From JALYUM01 sp036688685 (GTDB lineage: Bacteria > Pseudomonadota > Gammaproteobacteria > Burkholderiales > Burkholderiaceae_D), in the NCBI RefSeq assembly GCF_036688685.1, contig NZ_JAQQPS010000002.1, positions 62,001 to 126,000 on the forward strand: a stretch of DNA of 64,000 nucleotides. Direction: 5' to 3'. How positions within the stretch are numbered: the first letter of the stretch is position 1; each line of letters opens with the position of its first letter. Positions 16,684-25,900 of the stretch are shown here, in pieces. The notes beneath the pieces are model-generated. The model worked only from the letters and a program-made list of their open reading frames with translations, was not told the origin of the DNA and ran no database searches. The translations under genes and the position numbers were made by a program.

Positions 16684-17663
16684 CCGGGGTGGACAAGACG
16701 GCGGCGCCGAACATGCTGCCGGCCCTCGTGGTCGAGCAGTTGCCGCTGCTGATACGCGCCATGCGCAAGCTGCCGCAGATGGGGCAGGATGACGACGCCG
16801 AAGGGCTGGCCGAGGAATTGGCCGGCATCACGGCCATGGTCGCCGAGAAATTCACCAACGACCGCACTGCCGAAGGTATCGGCCGCGCGCTGTTGTTGAC
16901 GGTGGGCGTGGTGTCGCTCGGCCTGGAGCAGGAAGCAGCCCAGGCGGCAGCGCAGGATGCCGCTTACGACGACCTGTTCGACGATGAGGACGATGAGGAA
17001 GAAGAGGAAGAGGTCGACCTCGCGCCCGATGCGGCGGCCCTGGTGTGGCTGATCGAGCATGGCGCCGAGCAGGCCTTCCAGACCGGCTTCCGTCTGGTGC
17101 GCGACCTGGCTGCGTTGCCGGAAGATACGCTGGTCAGCGAATACGACAACGACCCCGTGTATTCGGCGCGGCGCATGAAGGATTTATTGGTCGATCTGTG
17201 CAGCGCCGAGCCAACCGAAAATTGGACCGGCTGGGACCGCTATCGGCAGGAACTGAAGCAGCGCAAGGGCGTGCAGGCAATCGTGCGCGCAGCCAACTGG
17301 TTGCGCCGCCACCACAGCGACGGTCCGGTGGTCGATCCCGACCTGAATGCCGAGGGTGTGATTGCCATGGCGATCATTTTTGCTGTCGAAGGGGGCGGGC
17401 GCATCGTCGCGCGCGCGGGACAGAAAGAGTTTGAACGGTTTGTGAAATCGGTGCGCAAGAACAAGCCCGATTTTGAAGCTGGCTGGAAGCAGTTGCTGGA
17501 AAAAATCCCGGCGCAGCACCAGGAAATCATGGTCGACCGGATTGCGACGTACCGGGAAAGCTGCACCGTGCTGCAGAAAATCGGTACGCGCGCGGCCATG
17601 AAGACCTTGCTCGGAGAGATGGAGAATTATGCGGGGTCGGAGCTGGATGCGGAGTATCCTTAA
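16680..17663 (+). CDS. Unrecognised protein with acidic linker, J-protein operon gene 4
   Basis: The 327-residue protein starts with a GTG that overlaps the upstream stop (GTGA). A helical first 95 residues lead into a run of Asp and Glu (DLFDDEDDEEEEEEVDLAP, about 98-116), then a larger helical domain with EFERFVKSVRKNKPDFEAGW near the C terminus. No membrane segment or known catalytic motif is seen. The polyacidic linker and the helical parts recall histone-chaperone or ribosome-associated factors, but only in composition. The operon appears to end here. Confidence 0.72.
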   Translation: MTGVDKTAAPNMLPALVVEQLPLLIRAMRKLPQMGQDDDAEGLAEELAGITAMVAEKFTNDRTAEGIGRALLLTVGVVSLGLEQEAAQAAAQDAAYDDLFDDEDDEEEEEEVDLAPDAAALVWLIEHGAEQAFQTGFRLVRDLAALPEDTLVSEYDNDPVYSARRMKDLLVDLCSAEPTENWTGWDRYRQELKQRKGVQAIVRAANWLRRHHSDGPVVDPDLNAEGVIAMAIIFAVEGGGRIVARAGQKEFERFVKSVRKNKPDFEAGWKQLLEKIPAQHQEIMVDRIATYRESCTVLQKIGTRAAMKTLLGEMENYAGSELDAEYP

Positions 17664-17741
17664 CGCAAGCACGCACGCATGCAGCAGCGGCCGATACCAA
17701 TGGTACACACATCAAACGGTTGGACTCCTGGAGGAATAATT

Positions 17742-17993
17742 TTGAATGAGAAAATTGTTTTGAGAATTTCTGATAGCGTCTGCGTGGATCTGGATGGCAT
17801 TAAGCTGCAGTCGACAAATGACGTTGCCGAAGCGCTGGAAAAAATCAGCGCCAAACATCCGACTGCGACTGTCTCCATTGAGGCCGACGATTCCAATCAT
17901 TACGAAGCCATCGGCAAAGCGATTTACGGCAGCCATCGAGCTGGTTTTTCGGGCGAACGACTGCGCATTCTCGTCGATGGGCAGATTTTGTAA
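17742..17993 (+). CDS. Small protein of unknown function with TTG start
   Basis: The 83-residue reading starts at TTG (17742), six bases after a strong GGAGGAATAA ribosome-binding site; no in-frame ATG fits as well. The sequence LRISDSVCVDLDGIKLQST, then VAEALEKISAKHPTATVSIE and YEAIGKAIYGSHRAGFSGER resembles the periplasmic half of ExbD-type proteins, though without a membrane helix. That likeness is weak. It lies 78 nt after the J-protein operon and is less GC-rich than its neighbours. Confidence 0.6.
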   Translation: MNEKIVLRISDSVCVDLDGIKLQSTNDVAEALEKISAKHPTATVSIEADDSNHYEAIGKAIYGSHRAGFSGERLRILVDGQIL

Positions 17994-18044
17994 TGCTGGC
18001 TCGGGCGCGGCCAGGTGCACCCCTTCGCTCACACCTAATTTCAG

Positions 18045-18977
18045 TCAGTGCAAGGGGGGCAGCAATTGCTGTCCGCGAATAATATCTATCAGCGTACGCA
18101 GGGCCGGATGCTTGTGCCGACGACTGCTGTAGTACATATGGAACGGTTCGCCATCGGCAGCATGGGCGTCGAGTACCACGCGCAGGCTGCCGTCGGCAAG
18201 CTCGTCGGCGATGCGGCTCTCGAGCAGATAGGCCAGGCCCACGCCGGCTTTGGCGGCGCTGATCGTGGCGGCCGTGTTGTTGATGGTAATCAGGCCGGGC
18301 ACGCTGATGCCGCGCTTGCCCCTTGCCTCATCCGCCTCGTTGCCATTGAGCTCCCAGCGGTAGGTTGAATTGTCTCCCAGCAGCAGTTGCAGGCAGCTGT
18401 GATCGGCCAACTCGTCCAGGCGCCGCGGCTCGCCGCGGCGCGCCAGGTAGGCCGGGGCACCCGCGACCACCCAGCGCTGTGGGCCGGACAAGGCGACCGC
18501 AATCATGTCTTCCGGCACATAGTCGCCATAGCGGATGCCCGCGTCATACCCTTCGGCAACGATATCGATGGGCCGGTCCTCCACCACCACCGTCAGTTTC
18601 ACGTCCGGGCAAAGGCGCGCAAATGCGGGCAGGGCCGGCGCGATCAACAGATGGGCCGCATCGGCAAACACGTTGATGCGCAGGGTGCCGAAGCGGCGTG
18701 CGCCCGGGGCGTCGATCTCGGCGAGCGCGTTGCCGATCATATCGAAGCCTTCTTCCAGCCGCCCCGCCAGCGCCAGGCCGGTGTCGGTCGGGGCGACCGC
18801 GCGACTGGTCCGGTTCAGCAGCTTGGCACCCAGGCGTTCTTCCAGCCGGCGCATTGCATGGCTGGCCGCTGACGGCGTCACACCAAGCTGGATCGCGGCG
18901 GCCTTGAAGTTGCGCGTGCGCATAATGGTGAGGAAGACCCGCAGGTCGGCAAGTTCGACACGATCAAAAACAGACAT
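18045..18977 (-). CDS. LysR-family regulator
   Basis: The 310-residue protein begins with the LysR winged helix (LADLRVFLTIMRTRNFKAAA, then GVTPSAASHAMRRLEERLGA) and continues with a two-lobe periplasmic-binding-like sensor domain. Residues GYDAGIRYGDYVPEDM match the branch that regulates neighbouring oxidoreductases. It is divergent from the SDR at 19083 (105-nt gap), the usual arrangement for a LysR protein and its target. The inducer is unknown. Confidence 0.9.
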   Translation of the reverse strand: MSVFDRVELADLRVFLTIMRTRNFKAAAIQLGVTPSAASHAMRRLEERLGAKLLNRTSRAVAPTDTGLALAGRLEEGFDMIGNALAEIDAPGARRFGTLRINVFADAAHLLIAPALPAFARLCPDVKLTVVVEDRPIDIVAEGYDAGIRYGDYVPEDMIAVALSGPQRWVVAGAPAYLARRGEPRRLDELADHSCLQLLLGDNSTYRWELNGNEADEARGKRGISVPGLITINNTAATISAAKAGVGLAYLLESRIADELADGSLRVVLDAHAADGEPFHMYYSSRRHKHPALRTLIDIIRGQQLLPPLH

Positions 18978-19082
18978 AAGTGAATTGGCCTTAACGCTTC
19001 AATGAATCCTGCTCACTTGAAATTTTAGCATCGCGGCGCGCAAGCACAGTACGATCTTTGCTGTCCTAACTGGAGACAGACC

Positions 19083-19856
19083 ATGACCGCACCACAACTG
19101 ACGCTGGCGGACCTTTCCGGCAAGCGCATCCTGATTACCGGCGGCTCGACTGGCATCGGCGCGGCCGTGGTGCTCGGCTTTGCCGCGCAAGGCGCGCAGG
19201 TCGTATTGCACTACAACGCCAGCGTTGAGCCAGCCGAACAATTGCGCGCGCAGTATCCCGGCCAGATTACCCTGCTGCAGGGTGACCTGTCCGCAGCGGG
19301 CGAAGTGGCGCGGGTGGTCGCCGAGGCCGCGCGCCTGCTGGGCGGGCTTGACGGCTTGATCAATAACGCGGGCAGCATGCTCGGGCGCATTCCCACCACC
19401 GAGGCGACCGATGCGCATTTCGACGCCGTGCTGGACCTGAACGCCAAGTCGGTCTGGCAGGCCAGCATTGCCGTTCATCCACACCTGAAAGCGGCCGGCG
19501 GCGGCTTTATCATCAACACCACGTCGATTGCCGCGAGGAATGGCGGCGGCAATGGCGCGGTGCTGTATGCGGCGGCAAAAAGCTTTGTCAGCAACCTGAC
19601 GCGTGGCCAGGCCAAAGAGTTCGTGGGCGACAATATCCGCGTCAACGCTGTGGCCCCGGGACTCATCCTGACGCCGTTCCACGTGCGCGATACGCCTGCG
19701 TCCATGATGGCTGCGCAGAGCGCCACCATTCCGATGGGCCGTGCCGGTCTGCCACAGGAATGTGTGGGTGCCTTTTTGTTTCTCGCATCCGAATCGATGT
19801 CCGGCTATATCACCGGACAAATTATTGAAGTAAACGGCGGGCAACTGATGCCTTGA
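19083..19856 (+). CDS. Classical SDR oxidoreductase
   Basis: The 257-residue protein has the cofactor motif TGGSTGIGAAVV, an INNAG strand, and the catalytic Ser/Tyr/Lys as TTSIAARN with YAAAK. C-terminal YITGQIIEVNGGQLMP is typical. Members reduce or oxidise sugars, ketones or fatty intermediates with NAD(P). The stop is 14 nt before the next gene's ATG, so it is co-transcribed with two aldo/keto reductases, and probably controlled by the divergent LysR gene. Confidence 0.9.
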   Translation: MTAPQLTLADLSGKRILITGGSTGIGAAVVLGFAAQGAQVVLHYNASVEPAEQLRAQYPGQITLLQGDLSAAGEVARVVAEAARLLGGLDGLINNAGSMLGRIPTTEATDAHFDAVLDLNAKSVWQASIAVHPHLKAAGGGFIINTTSIAARNGGGNGAVLYAAAKSFVSNLTRGQAKEFVGDNIRVNAVAPGLILTPFHVRDTPASMMAAQSATIPMGRAGLPQECVGAFLFLASESMSGYITGQIIEVNGGQLMP

Positions 19857-19870
19857 TTGGAAAGATCACC

Positions 19871-20857
19871 ATGAAATTACGACCATTCGGCCGCACCGGC
19901 CACAACATCTCCGAAGTCGGCTTCGGCGCCTGGGCCATCGGCGGCGCGTGGGGCGATGTCTCCAGCGTGGATGCCAAGGCGGCGCTGCATGCTTCGCTCG
20001 ACGCCGGCACCAACTTTATCGACACGGCGGACGTCTACGGCGACGGTCGCTCCGAGCGCTTTATTGCTGAAGTGCTCAAGGAACGCGGCGGCGCACGACC
20101 GTATGTGGCCACCAAGGCCGGGCGCCGGCTGACGCCGCATGTGGCCGATGGCTACAACGAAGAAAATCTGCGCGCGTTTGTCGAGCGCTCCCTGGTCAAC
20201 CTGGAGACCGATTGCCTCGACCTGGTGCAGCTGCACTGCCCGCCGCCGGACGTGTATTACCGTCCGGAAGTATTCGACATCATGGACCGCATGGTCGCCG
20301 CCGGCAAGATTCGTCACTACGGCGTATCGGTGGAAAAAGTGGAGGAGGCGCTGAAAGCGATCGCCTACCCGAACGTGGCGTCGATCCAGATCATCTACAA
20401 TATTTTCCGGCAGCGCCCTGCGGAGCTGTTTTTCGCGGAGGCGAAAAAACGCGAGATCGGCGTCATCGTGCGCGTGCCGCTGGCGTCCGGCGTGCTGACG
20501 GGAAAAATGCGTGCCGATACGGCATTTGCGGCCGACGACCACCGCGCTTTCAACCGCAACGGCGAAGCGTTCGACAAGGGCGAAACTTTCTCCGGCGTGC
20601 CGTATGACGTGGCACTCGACGTGGTCGAAGAAATCCGCCGCCTGGTGCCTGGCGATGTCACCATGGCGCAATTTGCGCTGCGCTGGATCCTGATGGAAGA
20701 TGCCGTCAGCACCGTCATTCCTGGTGCCAGAAATGCCGAGCAAGCCGCCGCCAACAGCGCCGCCAGCAACTTCCCTGTACTGCCATCGGAAACAATGGAT
20801 GAACTGCGCAGCATCTATCAGCACCACATCGCACCATTCGTGCATCAGCGCTGGTAG
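19871..20857 (+). CDS. Aldo/keto reductase
   Basis: The 328-residue protein starts MKLRPFGRTGHNISEVGFGA. The catalytic tetrad positions are visible as DTADVYG, TKAG and VQLHCPP. AKRs of this class use NADPH to reduce aldehydes or sugars, and related proteins act as L-fucose or quinone-type reductases. The chosen ATG has an AAAG-type site upstream; a TTG 18 nt earlier is possible but weaker. It sits between the SDR and a second AKR in one apparent operon. Confidence 0.88.
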   Translation: MKLRPFGRTGHNISEVGFGAWAIGGAWGDVSSVDAKAALHASLDAGTNFIDTADVYGDGRSERFIAEVLKERGGARPYVATKAGRRLTPHVADGYNEENLRAFVERSLVNLETDCLDLVQLHCPPPDVYYRPEVFDIMDRMVAAGKIRHYGVSVEKVEEALKAIAYPNVASIQIIYNIFRQRPAELFFAEAKKREIGVIVRVPLASGVLTGKMRADTAFAADDHRAFNRNGEAFDKGETFSGVPYDVALDVVEEIRRLVPGDVTMAQFALRWILMEDAVSTVIPGARNAEQAAANSAASNFPVLPSETMDELRSIYQHHIAPFVHQRW

Positions 20858-20865
20858 GGGGCAAT

Positions 20866-21903
20866 ATGGACTATCGCGCAGCAGAAGACCGGTATGAACA
20901 AATGCAGTATCGTCGCGTGGGGAAAAGCGGACTCCAGCTGCCCTTGCTCTCGCTGGGACTTTGGCATAACTTCGGCGACACCACGCCGTTTTCCACGCAG
21001 CGCGAGATGCTGCGCACGGCATTCGACCTGGGCATTACGCACTTCGATCTGGCGAATAACTACGGACCGCCGTATGGCAGCGCGGAGTGCAATTTCGGCC
21101 GCCACTTCAAGGACGATTTCAAGCCCTACCGCGATGAATTGATCATTTCCAGCAAGGCAGGCTACGACATGTGGCCCGGGCCCTACGGTCAGGGCGGCGG
21201 TTCGCGCAAATACATGCTCGCCAGCCTGGACCAGAGTTTGCAGCGCATGCAGCTCGATTACGTCGACATTTTTTATTCGCACCGCTTCGATCCGCACACG
21301 CCGCTGGAAGAAACCGCCGCTGCGCTGGCGCACGCAGTCCAGCAGGGCAAGGCCCTGTATGTCGGCGTGTCTTCCTACTCGGCGTCGCATACCGCGCAAA
21401 TGGCGCACTTGCTGCAAGAGTGGAAAGTGCCTTGCCTGATCCACCAGCCGTCGTACAGCCTGCTCAACCGCTGGGTCGAGAAGGAAGGCTTGCTCGCCAA
21501 ATTGAAGGAGGAGGGCATCGGCTGCATCAGCTTTTCGGCGCTGGCGCAAGGCCTGCTTTCCACCAAATATCTCGATGGGGTGCCGGCCGATGCGCGCATC
21601 AATCGGCCCGGTGGCGGCTCGTTCAAGCCGGAATTCCTCAGCGACACCAATTTGCAGCGGGTACGCGACTTGAACGCGATCGCCCTTCGGCGTGGCCAGA
21701 CGCTCACGCAGATGGCGCTGGCCTGGGTGCTGCGCGACCCCACCGTCAGCTCCACGCTGATCGGCGCATCGAGCAGCGCACAGATCCGCGAGAACGTGGG
21801 CGCGTTACGCAATCTCGCATTTTCTCCGGAAGAGCTGCAGGCCATCGACGCCGTGGCGCAAGATGGTGACATCAATCTCTGGCGCAGGTCATCGAGCGAT
21901 TGA
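20866..21903 (+). CDS. gpr: YghZ/Gpr-type L-glyceraldehyde-3-phosphate reductase (aldo/keto reductase)
   Basis: The 345-residue protein matches the YghZ family: ERYEQMQYRR-like start (DRYEQMQYRRVGKSGLQLP), LSLGLWHNFGD, FDLANNYGPPYG and FYSHRFDPHTPLEE. E. coli YghZ reduces L-glyceraldehyde 3-phosphate and methylglyoxal with NADPH, which may detoxify reactive aldehydes. The gene follows the other AKR by 8 nt. The family assignment is firm; the physiological substrate in this organism is not shown by sequence. Confidence 0.88.
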   Translation: MDYRAAEDRYEQMQYRRVGKSGLQLPLLSLGLWHNFGDTTPFSTQREMLRTAFDLGITHFDLANNYGPPYGSAECNFGRHFKDDFKPYRDELIISSKAGYDMWPGPYGQGGGSRKYMLASLDQSLQRMQLDYVDIFYSHRFDPHTPLEETAAALAHAVQQGKALYVGVSSYSASHTAQMAHLLQEWKVPCLIHQPSYSLLNRWVEKEGLLAKLKEEGIGCISFSALAQGLLSTKYLDGVPADARINRPGGGSFKPEFLSDTNLQRVRDLNAIALRRGQTLTQMALAWVLRDPTVSSTLIGASSSAQIRENVGALRNLAFSPEELQAIDAVAQDGDINLWRRSSSD

Positions 21904-21967
21904 TTTGAAACGGTAGGTTTTGTTGCAAAACATGGCACCAGCTCTGGCAAGCGTCGGCGTGACGGTT

Positions 21968-22861
21968 TCAGAGCTCGGCAGCTTCACGCGCCAACGCGGT
22001 GAACGCGTCGATCAATGGGGAACGCTCCCCCGCCCGCTGCACCAGCATCAACTGCGTCGTCGCCGCCGCGTCGTCCAGCGGCCGGTACACCACCCCATTC
22101 ATCCGGATCCGGTCGAATGATGACGGCAACAGGGAAATTCCGCACCCCGCAGCCACCAGCCCGATGATCGTCGACGCCTCGCCCGCCTCCTGCGCGATAT
22201 GCGGCACAAATCCCGCCGCCCGGCACAATCTGAATATCAGCCCGTAAATGCCCACGCCCGCATTGGCCGGATACATCACGAACGGCAAGCCCGCCAGCGC
22301 ACTGACCGGCACCACGGCGCATGCTGCCAGCGGATGCGTTTCGGGCAGCACCAGCAGCAGCGGGTCGGTGCGCAGCACTGTGCTCTCGAGCCCGTCGGGC
22401 AGGGGACCGTCGGGCGGGCGGATGAAGCACAGGTCGAGCGTGCGCTGGATCAGCGCGTCGAGCTGGTGCAGGGTGGCCATTTCGTGCAGGGTCAAGGTCA
22501 CGGCCGGAAACTGGCTGCGGTAGCCGTTGATCAGTTTTGCAAATAGCGGCGTGTAGGGTGTCGAGTAGGTGAAGCCGATGCGCAGTTCGCCCACCTCGCC
22601 GCGGGCGGCGCGGCGCGCGGTGTCGCCGGCCTGCTCGGCCAGGGCCAGGATGCGGCGCGCATCAACCAGGAACAATTTCCCCGCTTCCGTCAGGCGCACC
22701 CAGCGCTTGCTGCGCTCCAGCAATTGCGCGCCGATATCGCTCTCCAGCGCCTGGATGGCCTGGCTCAGCGGCGGCTGGCCAATGTGCAGGCGCGCGGCGG
22801 CGCGCGTGAAATGCAACTCTTCCGCGACGGCGATGAAGTAACGCAGGTGACGCAGTTCCAT
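21968..22861 (-). CDS. LysR-family regulator (divergent from MFS exporter)
   Basis: The 297-residue protein starts MELRHLRYFIAVAEELHFTR with the helix-turn-helix HIGQPPLSQAIQALE. The effector-binding domain has LRIGFTYSTPYTPLF. It is divergent from the MFS gene at 22963 with a 101-nt shared promoter region, so it very probably controls that gene. The inducer is unknown. Confidence 0.9.
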   Translation of the reverse strand: MELRHLRYFIAVAEELHFTRAAARLHIGQPPLSQAIQALESDIGAQLLERSKRWVRLTEAGKLFLVDARRILALAEQAGDTARRAARGEVGELRIGFTYSTPYTPLFAKLINGYRSQFPAVTLTLHEMATLHQLDALIQRTLDLCFIRPPDGPLPDGLESTVLRTDPLLLVLPETHPLAACAVVPVSALAGLPFVMYPANAGVGIYGLIFRLCRAAGFVPHIAQEAGEASTIIGLVAAGCGISLLPSSFDRIRMNGVVYRPLDDAAATTQLMLVQRAGERSPLIDAFTALAREAAEL

Positions 22862-22874
22862 GGTATCCAGTCAT

Positions 22875-22910
22875 CTATTTTTTCAATGAATAGCGCCTCT
22901 AATATATATT
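22875..22910. promoter_or_regulatory. Candidate LysR operator region
   Basis: Inside the divergent LysR-MFS gap, CTATT-N9-AATAG (22875-22893) and the palindrome AATATATATT (22901-22910) form AT-rich dyads. LysR boxes are often T-N11-A dyads, so these are candidates, not proven sites. Confidence 0.35.
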
Positions 22911-22962
22911 GGACAGTATGACTGTGCAAACCTAACATGGGTTTCGATCCAAGGACCCCGTC

Positions 22963-24213
22963 ATGCAAGCCACTAGCGTCACCCCCGATCTTGTTCCTGT
23001 CGCCCCGATTTCCCCCGGCGCCGCCGACTTCAAACGCATCAACCGCGCCATGATGTTCGGCGGCTTTTCCACCTTTGCGCTGCTGTACTGCATCCAGCCG
23101 CTGATGCCGATGCTGTCGCACGAGTTTGCACTCACTGCGGCGCAAAGCAGCCTGGCGCTGTCGCTCTCGACCGGGATGCTGGCGGTCTCGCTGATCGTCT
23201 CAAGCCTGCTGTCGGAACGCGTAGGACGCAAGCCGATGATGGCGGCATCGATGACGCTGGGCGCGATCCTGACCGTGCTGTGCGCCTTCGCGCAAACCTA
23301 TCCGCAACTGCTGGTGCTGCGCGGCCTGCTCGGCTTCATGTTGGGCGGCATGCCGGCCATTGCGATGGCCTATCTGAGCGAAGAGATCGACCCGCGCGCG
23401 CTGGGCCTGTCGATGGGCTTGTATATTAGTGGCAGTGCGTTCGGCGGCATGCTGGGCCGGATGGCGACGTCCCTGATCAGCGATTTTTACAACTGGCGCC
23501 CGGCGCTCGGGCTGATCGGTGCGGCCGGTCTGTACGCGGCCTGGGAATTCTGGCGCAGCCTGCCGGCATCGAAAAATTTCCGGCCCGGTTCGCGCGGCAT
23601 TGCCGGCTTGGTGCGCGGCGCGCGCGGCCATTTCACCGATGCTGGCCTGCCATGGCTGTTCGTGCTGGCGTTCCTGCTGATGGGCGCCTTTGTCAGCCTG
23701 TACAACTATATTGGTTACCGCATGCTGGGCGCGCCGTTCGCACTGCGCCCTGGCGTGGTGGGCCTGCTGTCGCTGCTGTATTTGCTGGGCATCTTCAGCT
23801 CGGTCTGGGCAGGGCGCCTGGCCGACCGCCTGGGCCGGCGCAATGTGCTGTGGCTGGTGATGGGCGCGATGCTGGGCGGCTTGCTGCTCACGTTAATCAA
23901 TTTCTTGCCGACCATCGTGCTGGGCATGGGTTTGTTTACCTTCGGCTTTTTCGCCTCGCACTCGGTGGCCAGCAGCTGGGTTGGTCGGCGTGCGCGCGCG
24001 CCCCAGGCGCTGGCCTCGGCGCTGTACCTGTTCTTCTATTATCTCGGATCGAGCGTGGTGGGCTGGGTGGCCGGCGTGGCGTGGGAGTGGCGCAACTGGC
24101 CTGGCGTGGTGCTGGTGCTGGGCGGCGCGCTGGGCCTGGCCCTGCTGATTGCCTTGAAACTGCGCACCCTTGCCCCACTGGAATCTGCTGCAATTATGGC
24201 GGCCGAAGCGTGA
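22963..24213 (+). CDS. MFS exporter (YnfM-like)
   Basis: The 416-residue protein has about 12 TM segments. The MFS signature lies in SLLSERVGRKPMMAAS, with a second half-motif GRLADRLGRRNVLW. The N terminus has IQPLMPMLSHEFALT, as in the YnfM/arabinose-efflux-like branch. An AAGGA site precedes the ATG. It is paired with the divergent LysR gene. Sequence does not give the substrate; efflux of small acids or drugs is typical. Confidence 0.9.
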   Translation: MQATSVTPDLVPVAPISPGAADFKRINRAMMFGGFSTFALLYCIQPLMPMLSHEFALTAAQSSLALSLSTGMLAVSLIVSSLLSERVGRKPMMAASMTLGAILTVLCAFAQTYPQLLVLRGLLGFMLGGMPAIAMAYLSEEIDPRALGLSMGLYISGSAFGGMLGRMATSLISDFYNWRPALGLIGAAGLYAAWEFWRSLPASKNFRPGSRGIAGLVRGARGHFTDAGLPWLFVLAFLLMGAFVSLYNYIGYRMLGAPFALRPGVVGLLSLLYLLGIFSSVWAGRLADRLGRRNVLWLVMGAMLGGLLLTLINFLPTIVLGMGLFTFGFFASHSVASSWVGRRARAPQALASALYLFFYYLGSSVVGWVAGVAWEWRNWPGVVLVLGGALGLALLIALKLRTLAPLESAAIMAAEA

Positions 24214-24272
24214 ACTTCAGGGCACGCCGCTAGTCCAACCTTGACTGTTGAAAACATATCGAGGAGATGATC

Positions 24273-24599
24273 ATGCTACAAGCCAACGAAATTGCCCGCC
24301 GCTTCCAGCACCTGCAAGCGACCATCGATGAAGCGCAGCGCGCGTGCCAGGCGTCCCAGGATGCGCCGCAGGAAATTCGCAGCTGCATCGACCGCCTGTC
24401 GCAGGAATACCGGCAAGCCCAACCCGTCATGGCATCGAACGACCAGACGCGCATCGCTGCCGCCGTCGACAAGCTGGAAGACATGGGCGACGAAGCCAAG
24501 CGCCTCAGCCGCGCCAATCCGCAAGTGGCGCCGCAGGTGGAAGCCGCCGTCAAGCGCGTGCACGACGAACTGTCCGACTTCAAGCACAAGCTGCACTAA
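24273..24599 (+). CDS. Conserved small helical protein of unknown function
   Basis: The start at 24273 is chosen because GAGGAG lies six bases before it; the ATG at 24267 touches the ribosome site directly. The 108-residue product is all helical, with heptad-like Leu/Ala patterns (ARRFQHLQATIDEAQRAC, AAVKRVHDELSDFKHKL). No TM or signal is seen. It may be a coiled-coil protein. I recognise no motif. Confidence 0.75.
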   Translation: MLQANEIARRFQHLQATIDEAQRACQASQDAPQEIRSCIDRLSQEYRQAQPVMASNDQTRIAAAVDKLEDMGDEAKRLSRANPQVAPQVEAAVKRVHDELSDFKHKLH

Positions 24600-24602
24600 T
24601 CT

Positions 24603-25865
24603 TTACAACACCCCGTGCGCGTGCAGATCGGCGATGTCCTTGGCACTTTTGCCGAGGACATCCCGCAGCACTTCGACCGTATGCTGGCCCAGCAGCGGCG
24701 GCGCCAAATCGGTGACCACCGGCGTGGCCGACATGCGCATCGGGCTGCGCACCAGCTTGACGCTGCCGGCGCTCGGGTGCGGCAGCTTGAACGCGAGTTC
24801 GCGCGCCTGTACTTGCGGGTTGGCGAACACATCGGCGATATCGTTGATGGGGCCGCATGGCACGCCGACCGCTTCGAGAAGCGCGATCCAGTCCGCGCGG
24901 CTGCGCTCAAGCACCATCGCGGCCAGCAGCGGCACCAGTGTGTCGCGATGTTTTACGCGCAGCGGGTTGGTGGCGTACAGGGGATCGTGCGCCAGTGCGG
25001 GACGGCCGCCTGCTTCGACGAATTTCTGGTACTGGCTGTCGTTGCCGGCCGCGACGATGATGTGGCCATCGAGGCAGGCGAAGGTCTGGTACGGCACGAT
25101 GTTGGCATGCGCGTTGCCCCAGCGCTGGGGCGGCGTGCCCGTGTTCAGGTAGTTGCTGCCCATGTTAGCCAGCATGGCCACTTGCGTGTCGAGCAGTGCC
25201 ATGTCGATGTACTGGCCTTCGCCCGTGCGGTCGCGGTGGGTGAGGGCGGCCAGCACGGCGACGGTGGCGTACATGCCGGTCATGATGTCGGTCAGCGCGA
25301 CGCCCGCTTTTTGCGGGCCGCCGCCGGGCAAGGCATCGCGCTCGCCGGTCACCGACATCAGGCCGCCCATGCCCTGGATCAGGAAGTCGTAGCCGGCGCG
25401 ATGGGCATACGGACCGTCCTGACCGAAGCCGGTGATGGAGCAATACACAATGTCGGGCTTCAGCGCGCGCAAGCTGGCGTAATCGAGACCGTAGCGCGCC
25501 AGCTGGCCGACCTTGAAATTTTCCAGCACCACGTCGCAGTGCAAGACCAGTTCGCGCAGCAGGGCCTGGCCGCCAGCGCTGGCGATGTCAACCGTGACCG
25601 AGCGCTTGCCGCGGTTGGCGGCCAGGTAATACGCGGCTTCGCTGGTGGGGTTGCCGGCGGCGTCGTGCGCGTATGGCGGCCCCCAGGCGCGGGTGTCGTC
25701 GCCTACGCCCGGACGCTCGATCTTGATCACGTCGGCGCCCAGGTCGGCCAGGTTCTGTGCGCACCATGGGCCGGCCAGCACCCGCGACAGGTCGAGCACG
25801 CGAATGTGACCAAGCGCCTTCGGCATGCCGCCCGCAGGCGCGCTGTGCTGTACTGAATCTGTCAT
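24603..25865 (-). CDS. CaiB/BaiF (class III) CoA-transferase
   Basis: The start MTDSVQHSAPAGGMPKA is chosen for its upstream AGAGGA. The 420-residue protein shows HIRVLDLSRVLAGPWCAQNL, DLGADVIKIERP and VENFK-like VLENFKVGQLARYGLDY, plus GVALTDIMTGMYA, which should carry the catalytic Asp. Class III transferases move CoA between carboxylic acids, as in formyl-CoA or carnitine systems. It is close behind the antiporter gene on the same strand. The acids used are unknown. Confidence 0.9.
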   Translation of the reverse strand: MTDSVQHSAPAGGMPKALGHIRVLDLSRVLAGPWCAQNLADLGADVIKIERPGVGDDTRAWGPPYAHDAAGNPTSEAAYYLAANRGKRSVTVDIASAGGQALLRELVLHCDVVLENFKVGQLARYGLDYASLRALKPDIVYCSITGFGQDGPYAHRAGYDFLIQGMGGLMSVTGERDALPGGGPQKAGVALTDIMTGMYATVAVLAALTHRDRTGEGQYIDMALLDTQVAMLANMGSNYLNTGTPPQRWGNAHANIVPYQTFACLDGHIIVAAGNDSQYQKFVEAGGRPALAHDPLYATNPLRVKHRDTLVPLLAAMVLERSRADWIALLEAVGVPCGPINDIADVFANPQVQARELAFKLPHPSAGSVKLVRSPMRMSATPVVTDLAPPLLGQHTVEVLRDVLGKSAKDIADLHAHGVL

Positions 25866-25900
25866 CTTGCCATCCTCTTCTTCCATGCCAGGGTGGGCGA

